A DNA stretch of 34,938 nt from an uncultured bacterium (GTDB lineage Bacteria; Patescibacteriota; Patescibacteriia; UBA1558; GWA2-36-10), in the NCBI GenBank assembly GCA_903855135.1, contig CAINYB010000023.1:1-34938 (forward strand), given 5' to 3'. The notes under the pieces are model-generated. The model searched no databases. It was given only the letters and a program-made list of their open reading frames with translations, and was not told the DNA's origin. Made by a program: the position numbers and the translations under genes. Position 1 is the stretch's first letter; the number at the start of each line of letters is the position of its first letter. This document shows, in pieces, positions 14,921 to 23,041 of the stretch.

Positions 14921-17581
14921 TTAATACCACATGAGCTGCTTAAAGCACTCCACCGCACTAGCACGATTAATCCACAAATATTTCAAATGATCGGCCGTCT
15001 CGATGATTTCCATACGATTACCGATCACCGCTGTCGGTGCTAAATACGGATACTGACCAGCACCATGTACCCAACTGGTCACTAAATCAAAATAATAAAT
15101 TCTTTGCGTGTTATCTTTAGTAAAATAAATTCTATCATTTCCATCATAAGCATAATTAGAACCAGTGGTTAAAGTTTCTATTTGAGGGGTGATAGACAAC
15201 ATCTCCCAACGATTGGTAGAGATATTATAGCGATCCCAGCCAAAACTAGCACCACCACGAGGTGAGTACAAATATTTACCAGAAATAGTAGAATCAGATG
15301 TGCCAAAAATAGCCATTAAGCTAGTGCCTAAACCACGAACCGGTACATCCAAAATCGTATAAGAAGTAGAGTTGGCTACTGGTAAAGTACCAGCAACTGT
15401 AATAGTCAAAACTGTGGCTGTATTAGAACTCACGATACCCTCGATGTCAGCTTGACCAGCACCAGCTGTTTTTTTGACACGACGACCAGTGTGAATATTG
15501 ACAGCCCAAGTTTTACTAGAGTCAGCAATAGCAGTAGTTGTCTGGCCAGCGCCAGTAGCAATACCTGAATCAAGCGCACCATGAGCTGCTCGCTCTGCTA
15601 TCACATAACGACCAATACCATTGGCAGGTGTAAGGGAAGGAGCAGTTTTAAAGGTCAAGGTAGTAGCAGTATTAGAAGCGATTTCCATACCGACTGACAC
15701 CAAAGCACCTGTACCAGCTGGCGGGTTAGTAATAGCAAAGTAGCAGATATAGTTAGCCCAACCATTGACGGTCCAATTTTTTGAAGCATCAGTCAAGGTG
15801 GTCGCTGAGTGACCAGTGAAAGTAGCATTAGAGCCCGGCGTACCACCCATAGTATAAGTAAATACTGTCGCACTAGTGACCGACACTACTTGAGTAGTGA
15901 TATTATAGGTAGCTGCATCACCACCAGTCGCACCCATCACTTTGAAATAATCACCTACTTTAAGACGATGAGGGTTAACTGTCGTACAAGTAGCGGTCGT
16001 ACCTGATCTGGTCAAAGTATTGATAGCCTGTGGGCGACGAGCAGCCACACCAGATGAATTACAAAGTATCACCACGCCTTGTCTTGGGCTACCATAATCG
16101 ACGATATTAGAGTTAGCCGCCATGTCAGCATCAATACTATGGCCGATCATAGCTGATTGTCCGCCAAGTATTAAATAAATTTTATTGTGGTTATTAATAA
16201 TCATATAACCACTAGTAGTATCAGGTGTTGTGTCCCAATTATTATCTGGATACACTGTCAAAGTAGTAGCATTATTACTAAAAATCTTTCTTTCTTGTCC
16301 CATGCCCGTACCAGAGATGATGGCTACGCGATAATTTTTCCAACGATCGTTTGACCAAGACTGAGCAGAATCTACCAAAGTAGTAGAGGTAGCAGAAGTG
16401 ACAATGCCAGCATCGTAGCCTTCAATACGATATTTGGTAGTCGCATCGGGTGCAGTAGTGGTGGTCCCCACCCAGGTCAAAGTAGTACCTGTATTAGCAG
16501 TAATTTTACGTAATCTATCGGCCCCACCAGCTGGTATAGTACCAGAAACAAAACGCACCCACCTACCAACAAACTCATTGGTGGCCCAATTTTTTGTGCT
16601 ATCTACCAAAGTAGTGGTCGTACCACTAGTAGCTGTGCCTGCTTCCCACAAAGAAGCATTGCGCACCGTGCGCTCAATCACACCATCGGTACCGACAGCA
16701 GTCATCAAAGCAGAAGTGGCAGAGCGAATATACCAAGTATCAGAGGCAATGCTATAAAATTGTAAAGTAAAAAATGGTGCCGCTGCTGCAGAAGAAGCCA
16801 AGAAGATGCCACCGCATTCAACCACAAAATGAGACGAGCTATCTGGATTTGTATCCCAAGCACTGTTGACGGTGATAACTGAACTTTCTATTTGGTATAC
16901 AGAGCCGACACCAGCGCCTTCAGCCACAAAGGCTGGACTTGGTACGGCCGGATTGGTATCATAATCAATCTCATAACCTAAAATATCAGCATAAGTAAAG
17001 ACTGTGGTGGTATGGTGCAAAATACGCCTCACTTGGCCGATACCCGCACCAGCAATGATACGAAATTGATAGCCAGCATATTGATTAATAGCTGCGGTAA
17101 TACGCGTATCAGTAAAAGTCAAACCAGCAGAAATCGCCGTCATAATACCAGTGTAAGCTACCGTTGGCTCCGCCACGCTGACGATAGTGCGACGCTGACC
17201 AGCACCAGTACCAGACTCAATGCGGATATCAAATCCTTTGAGCACCTGCCCAAAATAAGCCGGCGCTGTAATAGTAGTAGCACCACCAGCCAAAGCTCGT
17301 GCCTCAAAACCATAAGCACCAGAAAATTTCATAGATGCCCAAGTAGCTGGAGCAATCGGCGGTGAACTAAGCTGCATATAAGTATCAGTCCAGGTATCGT
17401 AACGATAAAAACCAGTGGCTGATATCAAATAATAAATATAGCGCCCGTGAATCGGATTACCAATCGCACTATCAGAAGCAGTTGAAGTACTGATAGCAGT
17501 AGAAACAGCTGGCGCAGTACGACACCACTCCCAAATAGGGGTATCGACTTGTACACGTAAACTATTTGTTGTAAGACTCAT
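14921..17581 (-). CDS. 886-aa repeat protein, phage-structural-protein-like
   Basis: Multiple 'ITSGTGxGQxRxIxSNTATTLT' type repeats. Starts MSLTTNSLRVQVDTPIWEWCRTAPAVSTAISTSTASDS with no recognisable signal peptide. Confidence 0.7.
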   Translation of the reverse strand: MSLTTNSLRVQVDTPIWEWCRTAPAVSTAISTSTASDSAIGNPIHGRYIYYLISATGFYRYDTWTDTYMQLSSPPIAPATWASMKFSGAYGFEARALAGGATTITAPAYFGQVLKGFDIRIESGTGAGQRRTIVSVAEPTVAYTGIMTAISAGLTFTDTRITAAINQYAGYQFRIIAGAGIGQVRRILHHTTTVFTYADILGYEIDYDTNPAVPSPAFVAEGAGVGSVYQIESSVITVNSAWDTNPDSSSHFVVECGGIFLASSAAAAPFFTLQFYSIASDTWYIRSATSALMTAVGTDGVIERTVRNASLWEAGTATSGTTTTLVDSTKNWATNEFVGRWVRFVSGTIPAGGADRLRKITANTGTTLTWVGTTTTAPDATTKYRIEGYDAGIVTSATSTTLVDSAQSWSNDRWKNYRVAIISGTGMGQERKIFSNNATTLTVYPDNNWDTTPDTTSGYMIINNHNKIYLILGGQSAMIGHSIDADMAANSNIVDYGSPRQGVVILCNSSGVAARRPQAINTLTRSGTTATCTTVNPHRLKVGDYFKVMGATGGDAATYNITTQVVSVTSATVFTYTMGGTPGSNATFTGHSATTLTDASKNWTVNGWANYICYFAITNPPAGTGALVSVGMEIASNTATTLTFKTAPSLTPANGIGRYVIAERAAHGALDSGIATGAGQTTTAIADSSKTWAVNIHTGRRVKKTAGAGQADIEGIVSSNTATVLTITVAGTLPVANSTSYTILDVPVRGLGTSLMAIFGTSDSTISGKYLYSPRGGASFGWDRYNISTNRWEMLSITPQIETLTTGSNYAYDGNDRIYFTKDNTQRIYYFDLVTSWVHGAGQYPYLAPTAVIGNRMEIIETADHLKYLWINRASAVECFKQLMWY

Positions 17582-17598
17582 ATAATATTATTTTTATT

Positions 17599-19236
17599 TT
17601 AGCTAAAAGTTAATTGACTTCTGATAGAATCATTATAGACCTTGTGTGAAATATCACCAAATTTTTGTTGCGCTGCATAAGAGCCGATAGCAGCCATACT
17701 AGAAATAGAGGTGACGGTACCAACTGTGGAATCAGTACCTAAACCAAGACGTGGCATACCAGCTATTTTTCCTACATCAAGGTTAGCAGCGGGTAAAACA
17801 CATATTTCATAATACCTAGTTGGAAATAAGTAAATAGCATAAGTAGAGCTTAAATCTGGCCAAGTAGTCCAAGCAGTGGAAATCGTCAAAGTGGTAGCAG
17901 TGTTAGAACTAATATGTCTAACTTGTCCGTAACCGGTGCCACTAGTAATTTTGATTAAATAATTTGCCCAGCCATTGACGGTCCAGTTTTTTGTAGCATC
18001 TACTAACAAGACGTCAGTGGTAGATGGCGTAGAAGCGGTACCTGAATCATTAGCATCTATCGGCATGGTGCGAATAGCATAGGTGGAAGTAGAGTCTGGA
18101 ATAATTGACCAAAGACCATTGATAGTCAAAGTGTCTACGCTATTACTAGCAATTCTCAAAGCTTGGCCAACACCAGTACCGCTAGTTATTTCGACTAAAT
18201 AATTAGTCCAAATATTATCTGTCCAGACTTTAGAAGTGTCTTGTAGGACACCTAAGCCCTGCGTACCAGTTGCTGTACCGCTGTCTTGGATCATAGTTTC
18301 ACCCACTCTAGCTGTCCAAGGTGTAGATAGAGTCAAAACTGTAGCTGTATTGGAAGCTATCAAACGAACTTGCTCTTCTCCCAAAGAGCTGGTAATACGT
18401 ACGGCATAATTAGCCCAAGCATTTGTGGTCCAAGCTTTAGCGGTATCCGCAACTGTCAATAAACTTTGGTTACCTAAAGTATTAGCAAAAACAGAAACAG
18501 CTGTACGGATATCATAAATGCCATAAACAGAAGTAGCGTCTGGCAAAGTTGTCCAAGCATCCTGTAGAGTCAAGGCTTGCGAAGTGTTGTTAAGTATCAT
18601 ACGAACTTGACCAACTCCGGTACCACTGGTAATTTTTACTGCAAAATATGCAAATTTATCTACTAGCCAAGAAGCATATTTGGTAGTATCTACTAATTGG
18701 GTCAAGCTTTGGGTGCCAGTAGCTATGCCTGTATCAATAGCCCCATTAAGATTTTCTCCCCAAGCATCTATTGTTACTCTTCGTCTATTAGCTACATCCA
18801 CTGTTGCTCGTGACTCCAAAAGCTTCACCATACGTTGCAACATGATAATAGCATCTTCGCTAGACGGATTAATCCTTGTGTTATTAGCATCTTTTAATCC
18901 TGCAGCATCAGAATCACCAGCTTTTGCGACCATTAGATTGGAGCCAGAAAAAGTAAATTTATTTGAATTGGTGACTAAAGTGTCAGTATTGGTCTTAACA
19001 CTAGCTAAACTAGTCTCTGTTGCTGGGCTGATACGGACATTAGCATCATTTTTTAAGCCCACGACACTGGTAGCTGGCGTGCCACCCATCACCAAAGCGC
19101 TAGTTTTTTTAGGAAATAAAGTAGCACCAAAAACTCCAAGACCAAGGGCTCCTAAAGACTTCAAAAACAAGCGACGCTTATGGTCTGCCACTACATCATC
19201 TTTTATTTTAGTTTTAGAAGCAAGAGCTTGCTGCAT
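17599..19236 (-). CDS. Tat-signal surface protein with four ~65-aa repeats
   Basis: 545 aa; twin-arginine leader 'DHKRRLFLKSLGALGLGVFGATLFPKKTSALV'; four repeats of 'D(T/A)(S/T)KxWTxNxWxNYxVxITSGTGxGQxRxIxSNTATTLT'; C-terminus 'GTDSTVGTVTSISSMAAIGSYAAQQKFGDISHKVYNDSIRSQLTFS'. Confidence 0.78.
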   Translation of the reverse strand: MQQALASKTKIKDDVVADHKRRLFLKSLGALGLGVFGATLFPKKTSALVMGGTPATSVVGLKNDANVRISPATETSLASVKTNTDTLVTNSNKFTFSGSNLMVAKAGDSDAAGLKDANNTRINPSSEDAIIMLQRMVKLLESRATVDVANRRRVTIDAWGENLNGAIDTGIATGTQSLTQLVDTTKYASWLVDKFAYFAVKITSGTGVGQVRMILNNTSQALTLQDAWTTLPDATSVYGIYDIRTAVSVFANTLGNQSLLTVADTAKAWTTNAWANYAVRITSSLGEEQVRLIASNTATVLTLSTPWTARVGETMIQDSGTATGTQGLGVLQDTSKVWTDNIWTNYLVEITSGTGVGQALRIASNSVDTLTINGLWSIIPDSTSTYAIRTMPIDANDSGTASTPSTTDVLLVDATKNWTVNGWANYLIKITSGTGYGQVRHISSNTATTLTISTAWTTWPDLSSTYAIYLFPTRYYEICVLPAANLDVGKIAGMPRLGLGTDSTVGTVTSISSMAAIGSYAAQQKFGDISHKVYNDSIRSQLTFS

Positions 19237-19261
19237 TGCTTAAAATTTTTATTTTTATTTA

Positions 19262-19996
19262 TTAGGAAAAAGTAAGATTGCGACGAATAGCATTGGCATA
19301 AACATCATGGGCCACATCACCATACATTTGCTGAGCCGCATAAGAACCTATCGTCACCACATTGGTCACCGAAGTCACAGTACCAACAGTCGAGTCAGTA
19401 CCCAAGGCCACACGCGGACAACCAGCGCTCGTACCAGTACCGACGTTGACGTTTGTGCCCCAAGCATCTACGGTCATTCTTTGCCTGTTAGCCACATCAA
19501 CTGTAGCAGCCGATTCTAGTAATTTCACCATACGACGCAAAAGAATCACCGCGTCTTCACTAACTGGATTAATTCTTTCATCATCAATGTCCTTGAGGCC
19601 AACTACATCTGAGCCACCAGAGCTTTGCACTAAAAGGTTTGAGCCAGAAAAAGTAAATTTATTTGAATTGGTGACCAAAGTATCAGTATTGGTCTTCACG
19701 CTAGCTAAACTAGTCTCTGTTGCTGGGCTGATACGGACATTTGAGGCGTCTTTAATACCGACTACACTAGTAGCTGGTGTCCCACCCATTACTAAAGCAT
19801 GCGTCTTTTTCGGAAACATGGTGGCACCGAGCGCACCAAGTCCAATCACACCTAAAGATTTCAAAAACAAACGACGTTTGTGGTCGTCCACTTTAGCTAA
19901 ACTGTTTTGTGGAGAAATTTTAAAAGTCGAAACACTATTTGGTGTCGACTTTTTTGCTTTATTGCTAAAAAAATTTTTGAGAGAAAATACGGGCAT
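19262..19996 (-). CDS. Tat-signal surface protein, short paralogue lacking the repeats
   Basis: 244 aa; 'DHKRRLFLKSLGVIGLGALGATMFPKKTHALVMGGTPATSVVGIKDASNVRISPATETSLASVKTNTDTLVTNSNKFTFSGSNLL'; C-terminus 'GTDSTVGTVTSVTNVVTIGSYAAQQMYGDVAHDVYANAIRRNLTFS' paralogous to the neighbouring gene. Confidence 0.78.
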   Translation of the reverse strand: MPVFSLKNFFSNKAKKSTPNSVSTFKISPQNSLAKVDDHKRRLFLKSLGVIGLGALGATMFPKKTHALVMGGTPATSVVGIKDASNVRISPATETSLASVKTNTDTLVTNSNKFTFSGSNLLVQSSGGSDVVGLKDIDDERINPVSEDAVILLRRMVKLLESAATVDVANRQRMTVDAWGTNVNVGTGTSAGCPRVALGTDSTVGTVTSVTNVVTIGSYAAQQMYGDVAHDVYANAIRRNLTFS

Positions 19997-20071
19997 TCAA
20001 AATTAATAAATTATAATTTAGTTAAAAAAATCTTTAACTAAATTATAACATATAATCTTCAATTTTCAAAA

Positions 20072-20248
20072 TTATTCTTTCTTTGCTTTCCAAAAAGCTA
20101 GCCACAAATAAACAACGATTGGTAAAAATAAAATATTACTTAAAATAGTACTAAAATTTCCTTTAGCTGAGTACCAACCGCCGACAAACATCAGGGTAGA
20201 TAAAAGCAAAGAATAATAAAGTAAAATTTTAGATAAATTGAATTTCAT
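20072..20248 (-). CDS. small membrane protein in tat operon (58 aa)
   Basis: Not in the supplied track: MKFNLSKILLYYSLLLSTLMFVGGWYSAKGNFSTILSNILFLPIVVYLWLAFWKAKKE*. Two predicted TM segments; 3 bp downstream of tatA. Confidence 0.6.
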   Translation of the reverse strand: MKFNLSKILLYYSLLLSTLMFVGGWYSAKGNFSTILSNILFLPIVVYLWLAFWKAKKE

Positions 20249-20251
20249 AGC

Positions 20252-20425
20252 TTATTTCTTTTTATTCTCTTGATCTTTGTCGTCGACACTACCACCAAAG
20301 CCACGACGTAAATTTTTGATACCCTCACCAATACCATTGGCTAGTTCTGGGATCTTTTTAGCGCCAAATAGTAAAACTAAAATGACGGCAATGATAATAA
20401 GTTCTTTTGTACCTAGTCCAAACAT
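20252..20425 (-). CDS. tatA: TatA twin-arginine translocase subunit
   Basis: Not in the supplied track: [57 protein letters not shown]; classic TatA '[11 protein letters not shown]'. Confidence 0.92.
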   Translation of the reverse strand: MFGLGTKELIIIAVILVLLFGAKKIPELANGIGEGIKNLRRGFGGSVDDKDQENKKK

Positions 20426-20456
20426 AGTTTTTAAAATTATTTATTAAAATTATTTA

Positions 20457-21206
20457 TTATTTTTTCTCTTCCTCGACTAGGAAGACTCGGTGTCTATTTG
20501 TCAGGCGATCATAGAGAATGGTTAGCTCATATAAAGCCACTAAAGGCACCGACATTATGATTAATGATACCCCATCTGTGGGCGGAAGTAAAGAAACAAT
20601 CACTACGATAAAGGCATAAGCGACTCGCCTTTTTTGTACTAAAAACTGTCGGGTAACAATATTAAATTTTAAAAAAATAGACATGATCAGAGGAAACTGA
20701 AAGAGCACACCGAGTAAAGCCGCGGTGATGGCTAACTGTGATAAAAACAAACCAATGTCCCAAATGTTTTGTAGACCAAAAGAAACATTGAGGCTAGCTA
20801 GCATTTGTAAACCCCAATAAAGAGTGAAAAAGCCGTAGGCAAAACCTAAAGCAAACAAAAAGAAAGATAAAGGCAAGGTCCAAAATAAAGCCTTAAACTC
20901 TCTGTGAGAAACTGCCGGCTTCAAAAAAGCATAAAACTGATAAAGTGCAAAAGGCGTAGTCGCAAAAATAGCGAGAAACAAAGCAATGTCCACCGAGACA
21001 TCTAAAAACTGAAGCGGTGAAGTGACAGCAATCACCACGTCTTTTAAATTAAAAGCATTGATAAAAAGCTTAATCACATGACCAGCGCCAAAAAAACCAG
21101 TGATAAATATCACAATAAAAAAAATAGCAATATGATAAACACGGCGCCAAATATCATTGAGATAGGGCCCATAGTCTTTAATGATTTTGTCTATTTTTCC
21201 GGCCAT
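20457..21206 (-). CDS. tatC: TatC twin-arginine translocase subunit
   Basis: 249 aa, six TM segments; 'YLNDIWRRVYHIAIFFIVIF', 'TTPFALYQFYAFLKPAVSHREF', 'FQFPLIM' and 'SLLPPTDGVS' match TatC conserved regions. Confidence 0.9.
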   Translation of the reverse strand: MAGKIDKIIKDYGPYLNDIWRRVYHIAIFFIVIFITGFFGAGHVIKLFINAFNLKDVVIAVTSPLQFLDVSVDIALFLAIFATTPFALYQFYAFLKPAVSHREFKALFWTLPLSFFLFALGFAYGFFTLYWGLQMLASLNVSFGLQNIWDIGLFLSQLAITAALLGVLFQFPLIMSIFLKFNIVTRQFLVQKRRVAYAFIVVIVSLLPPTDGVSLIIMSVPLVALYELTILYDRLTNRHRVFLVEEEKK

Positions 21207-21226
21207 GTTAATTACAATCTTTTCTT

Positions 21227-21255
21227 AGCAACTCCCCGCTTCGTGGGGAGTTGCT
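21227..21255. repeat. GC-rich mini-palindrome upstream of tatC
   Basis: AGCAACTCCCC…GGGGAGTTGCT, 11-bp perfect arms. Confidence 0.85.
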
Positions 21256-21273
21256 GTATTTATATAATATATT

Positions 21274-21669
21274 TTAAAAAAACTTTAAAGCCACTAAACA
21301 AGTCAGCAAGGAAACTAAACTAGAGACCATCGTGCCCCAAAGCATATCAACTAGAGTGACCATAAAAGGCCAGTTTTTTAAAGTAGCGAGATTACTAAAA
21401 TCATAGGCTGAATAAGTAGCTAAGCCAAATAAAGCACCGTACATAATCACATCAGTCACTGACTCTTTGGCTACGCCTGGAGCGATCACAAAAACTACTA
21501 AAGCATAAATAAAAATAAAATAAAAAATTAAAGCCGCAAACAAATTAGCCTTAGCTTTCATCAAAAAACCAAGCTGTTGTTGGTAAAAATTTTTAGCTAT
21601 TAAGCCCAGCCAAAACATATCAATCACCATAAAGATCACTAAGGCTGTCAAATATAATTTTAAAAACAT
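21274..21669 (-). CDS. DUF2177-like membrane protein
   Basis: 131 aa; four TM segments; 'DMFWLGLIAKNFYQQQLGFLM' and 'YGALFGLATYSAYDFSNLATLKNWPFMVTLVDMLWGT' are DUF2177 hallmarks. Confidence 0.85.
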   Translation of the reverse strand: MFLKLYLTALVIFMVIDMFWLGLIAKNFYQQQLGFLMKAKANLFAALIFYFIFIYALVVFVIAPGVAKESVTDVIMYGALFGLATYSAYDFSNLATLKNWPFMVTLVDMLWGTMVSSLVSLLTCLVALKFF

Positions 21670-21727
21670 AGACTAAATAAAAATAAGGATAAATTTAATA
21701 TACCTAAATTATACCATATTTGTCTCA

Positions 21728-21750
21728 ACCTCGCAGGTGACCTGCGAGGT
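21728..21750. terminator. perfect stem-loop downstream of AAA ATPase gene
   Basis: ACCTCGCAGGT-G-ACCTGCGAGGT, 11-bp arms, just after the minus-strand stop at 21755. Confidence 0.55.
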
Positions 21751-21754
21751 GTTT

Positions 21755-22348
21755 TTATGCTGAAGCTAAAAATTCTCGCACCAATTCAATGGCTTGCTTG
21801 GTCTTTTTTGACCAATCAGCCTCATTGATGACAATACGATTATGATGTTTCGCCCAGGCATCCTGACAACGATACTCTAATTGTGCGGCACGTTCTAAAG
21901 TTTCAAAACGATGTTCATTGCCAATTTTACCATAATTTTCTGGGTCAGCTATCGCTAAGGACACCAAATGAATAACCAAATCGTAACGATCAAGAGCATT
22001 TTGGTGAGTCATACTATAACGAGTCAAAACTTCGGTGCTACACCCAGGTGCATAAGCATCAATATCTAATAAACCTCGGTCGCAAATCATTAGCTTTATT
22101 TCTGGACTAGCCAGCATCTCGTGCGCATCTTCCAAAGCAATTTGCACTGGTAAAATAGCCTGCTCAAAGTATGTTTGCCATTTTTCAAAATCATGGTAAT
22201 CAGCTGATGGCACCGGAAAGTCACCCTTTAATAAAGTAGTGGCCACCTCTTTGACAACAATCACCTCGCCAGGAAAAGCTTGCTCTAATAAATAAGCAAT
22301 GGAAGTTTTTCCGCTACAAGAACCACCAGTTAGAACTATTTTTTTCAT
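21755..22348 (-). CDS. AAA family ATPase (AAA_28-like)
   Basis: 197 aa; Walker A 'GGSCSGKTS'; 'LMICDRGLLDIDAY'; AAA_28/NadR-type kinase-like layout. Confidence 0.8.
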   Translation of the reverse strand: MKKIVLTGGSCSGKTSIAYLLEQAFPGEVIVVKEVATTLLKGDFPVPSADYHDFEKWQTYFEQAILPVQIALEDAHEMLASPEIKLMICDRGLLDIDAYAPGCSTEVLTRYSMTHQNALDRYDLVIHLVSLAIADPENYGKIGNEHRFETLERAAQLEYRCQDAWAKHHNRIVINEADWSKKTKQAIELVREFLASA

Positions 22349-22365
22349 AAATATTAAAAAATAAA

Positions 22366-22385
22366 ACCTCGCATACGCGAGGTTA
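22366..22385. repeat. GC-rich mini-palindrome
   Basis: AACCTCGC-ATAC-GCGAGGTT. Confidence 0.8.
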
Positions 22386-22390
22386 GAAAT

Positions 22391-22792
22391 TTAAACTTCT
22401 GTAGTTTGGCCATCAAAATCTTCTTCATTATCCATCGCTTCTTGGCGAGTGACACGGACGATCTGATCTTTGTGGTGAGCTGGAGAATAAATCGTGTAGA
22501 GCTTCAGATATTCAGTAGCTGAAGTATTGATGATGTTGTGCTCGGCACCAGCTGGAACTATAACCGCCACACCATCTTTCAGCTCATACTCATTGCCATC
22601 GATAATACATTTACCCTCTCCTGCTTCAAAACGGAAAAACTGGTCATTGTCTTCATGCACCTCCATGCCTATTTCTTCGCTTGGCTTTAAAGACATTAAA
22701 ACTAATTGGCTATGTTTGCCGGAATACAAAACTTTACGAAAATTATTATTTTCTAAAGTTTCTTTTTCGATATTTTGACAAAAGCCTTTCAT
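22391..22792 (-). CDS. cupin domain protein
   Basis: 133 aa; 'EEIGMEVHEDNDQFFRFEAGEGKCIIDGNEYELKDGVAVIVPAGAEHNIINT' cupin motifs. Confidence 0.88.
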   Translation of the reverse strand: MKGFCQNIEKETLENNNFRKVLYSGKHSQLVLMSLKPSEEIGMEVHEDNDQFFRFEAGEGKCIIDGNEYELKDGVAVIVPAGAEHNIINTSATEYLKLYTIYSPAHHKDQIVRVTRQEAMDNEEDFDGQTTEV

Positions 22793-22859
22793 ATATTTTT
22801 CTTTAATTAAGTTTAATATAGTCTATTTATTCAGCTTTGTAAATTGGCGGAAGTGTCAG

Positions 22860-22877
22860 CCCCGCAAGTCTGCGGGG
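22860..22877. repeat. GC-rich mini-palindrome near tRNA-Ser 3' end
   Basis: CCCCGCA-AGTC-TGCGGGG. Confidence 0.8.
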
Positions 22878-22903
22878 TGAAGATTCTCACCTAATTTTTA
22901 CAC

Positions 22904-22995
22904 TGGAGGTGGGAGAGGGATTTGAACCCTCGAGTCGCTTTAATACGACTACCGGTTTTCGAGACCAGCGCCTTCAACCACTCAGCCATCCCACC
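22904..22995 (-). tRNA. tRNA-Ser (anticodon CGA)
   Basis: Reverse complement GGTGGGATGGCTGAGTGGTTGAAGGCGCTGGTCTCGAAAACCGGTAGTCGTATTAAAGCGACTCGAGGGTTCAAATCCCTCTCCCACCTCCA: 7-bp acceptor, CTCGAAA anticodon loop, long variable arm, T-arm, encoded CCA. Confidence 0.93.
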
Positions 22996-23041
22996 TTAAA
23001 TTTATTTAAATATGCTTATGTGCTAAAATAAGCTTAAGCTT

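Noticed and set aside
14044-19996. Intact prophage
   Set aside because: Phage-structural-like repeats are present, but no terminase, portal, major capsid, integrase or replication genes; genes are interleaved with tat and cohesin genes.
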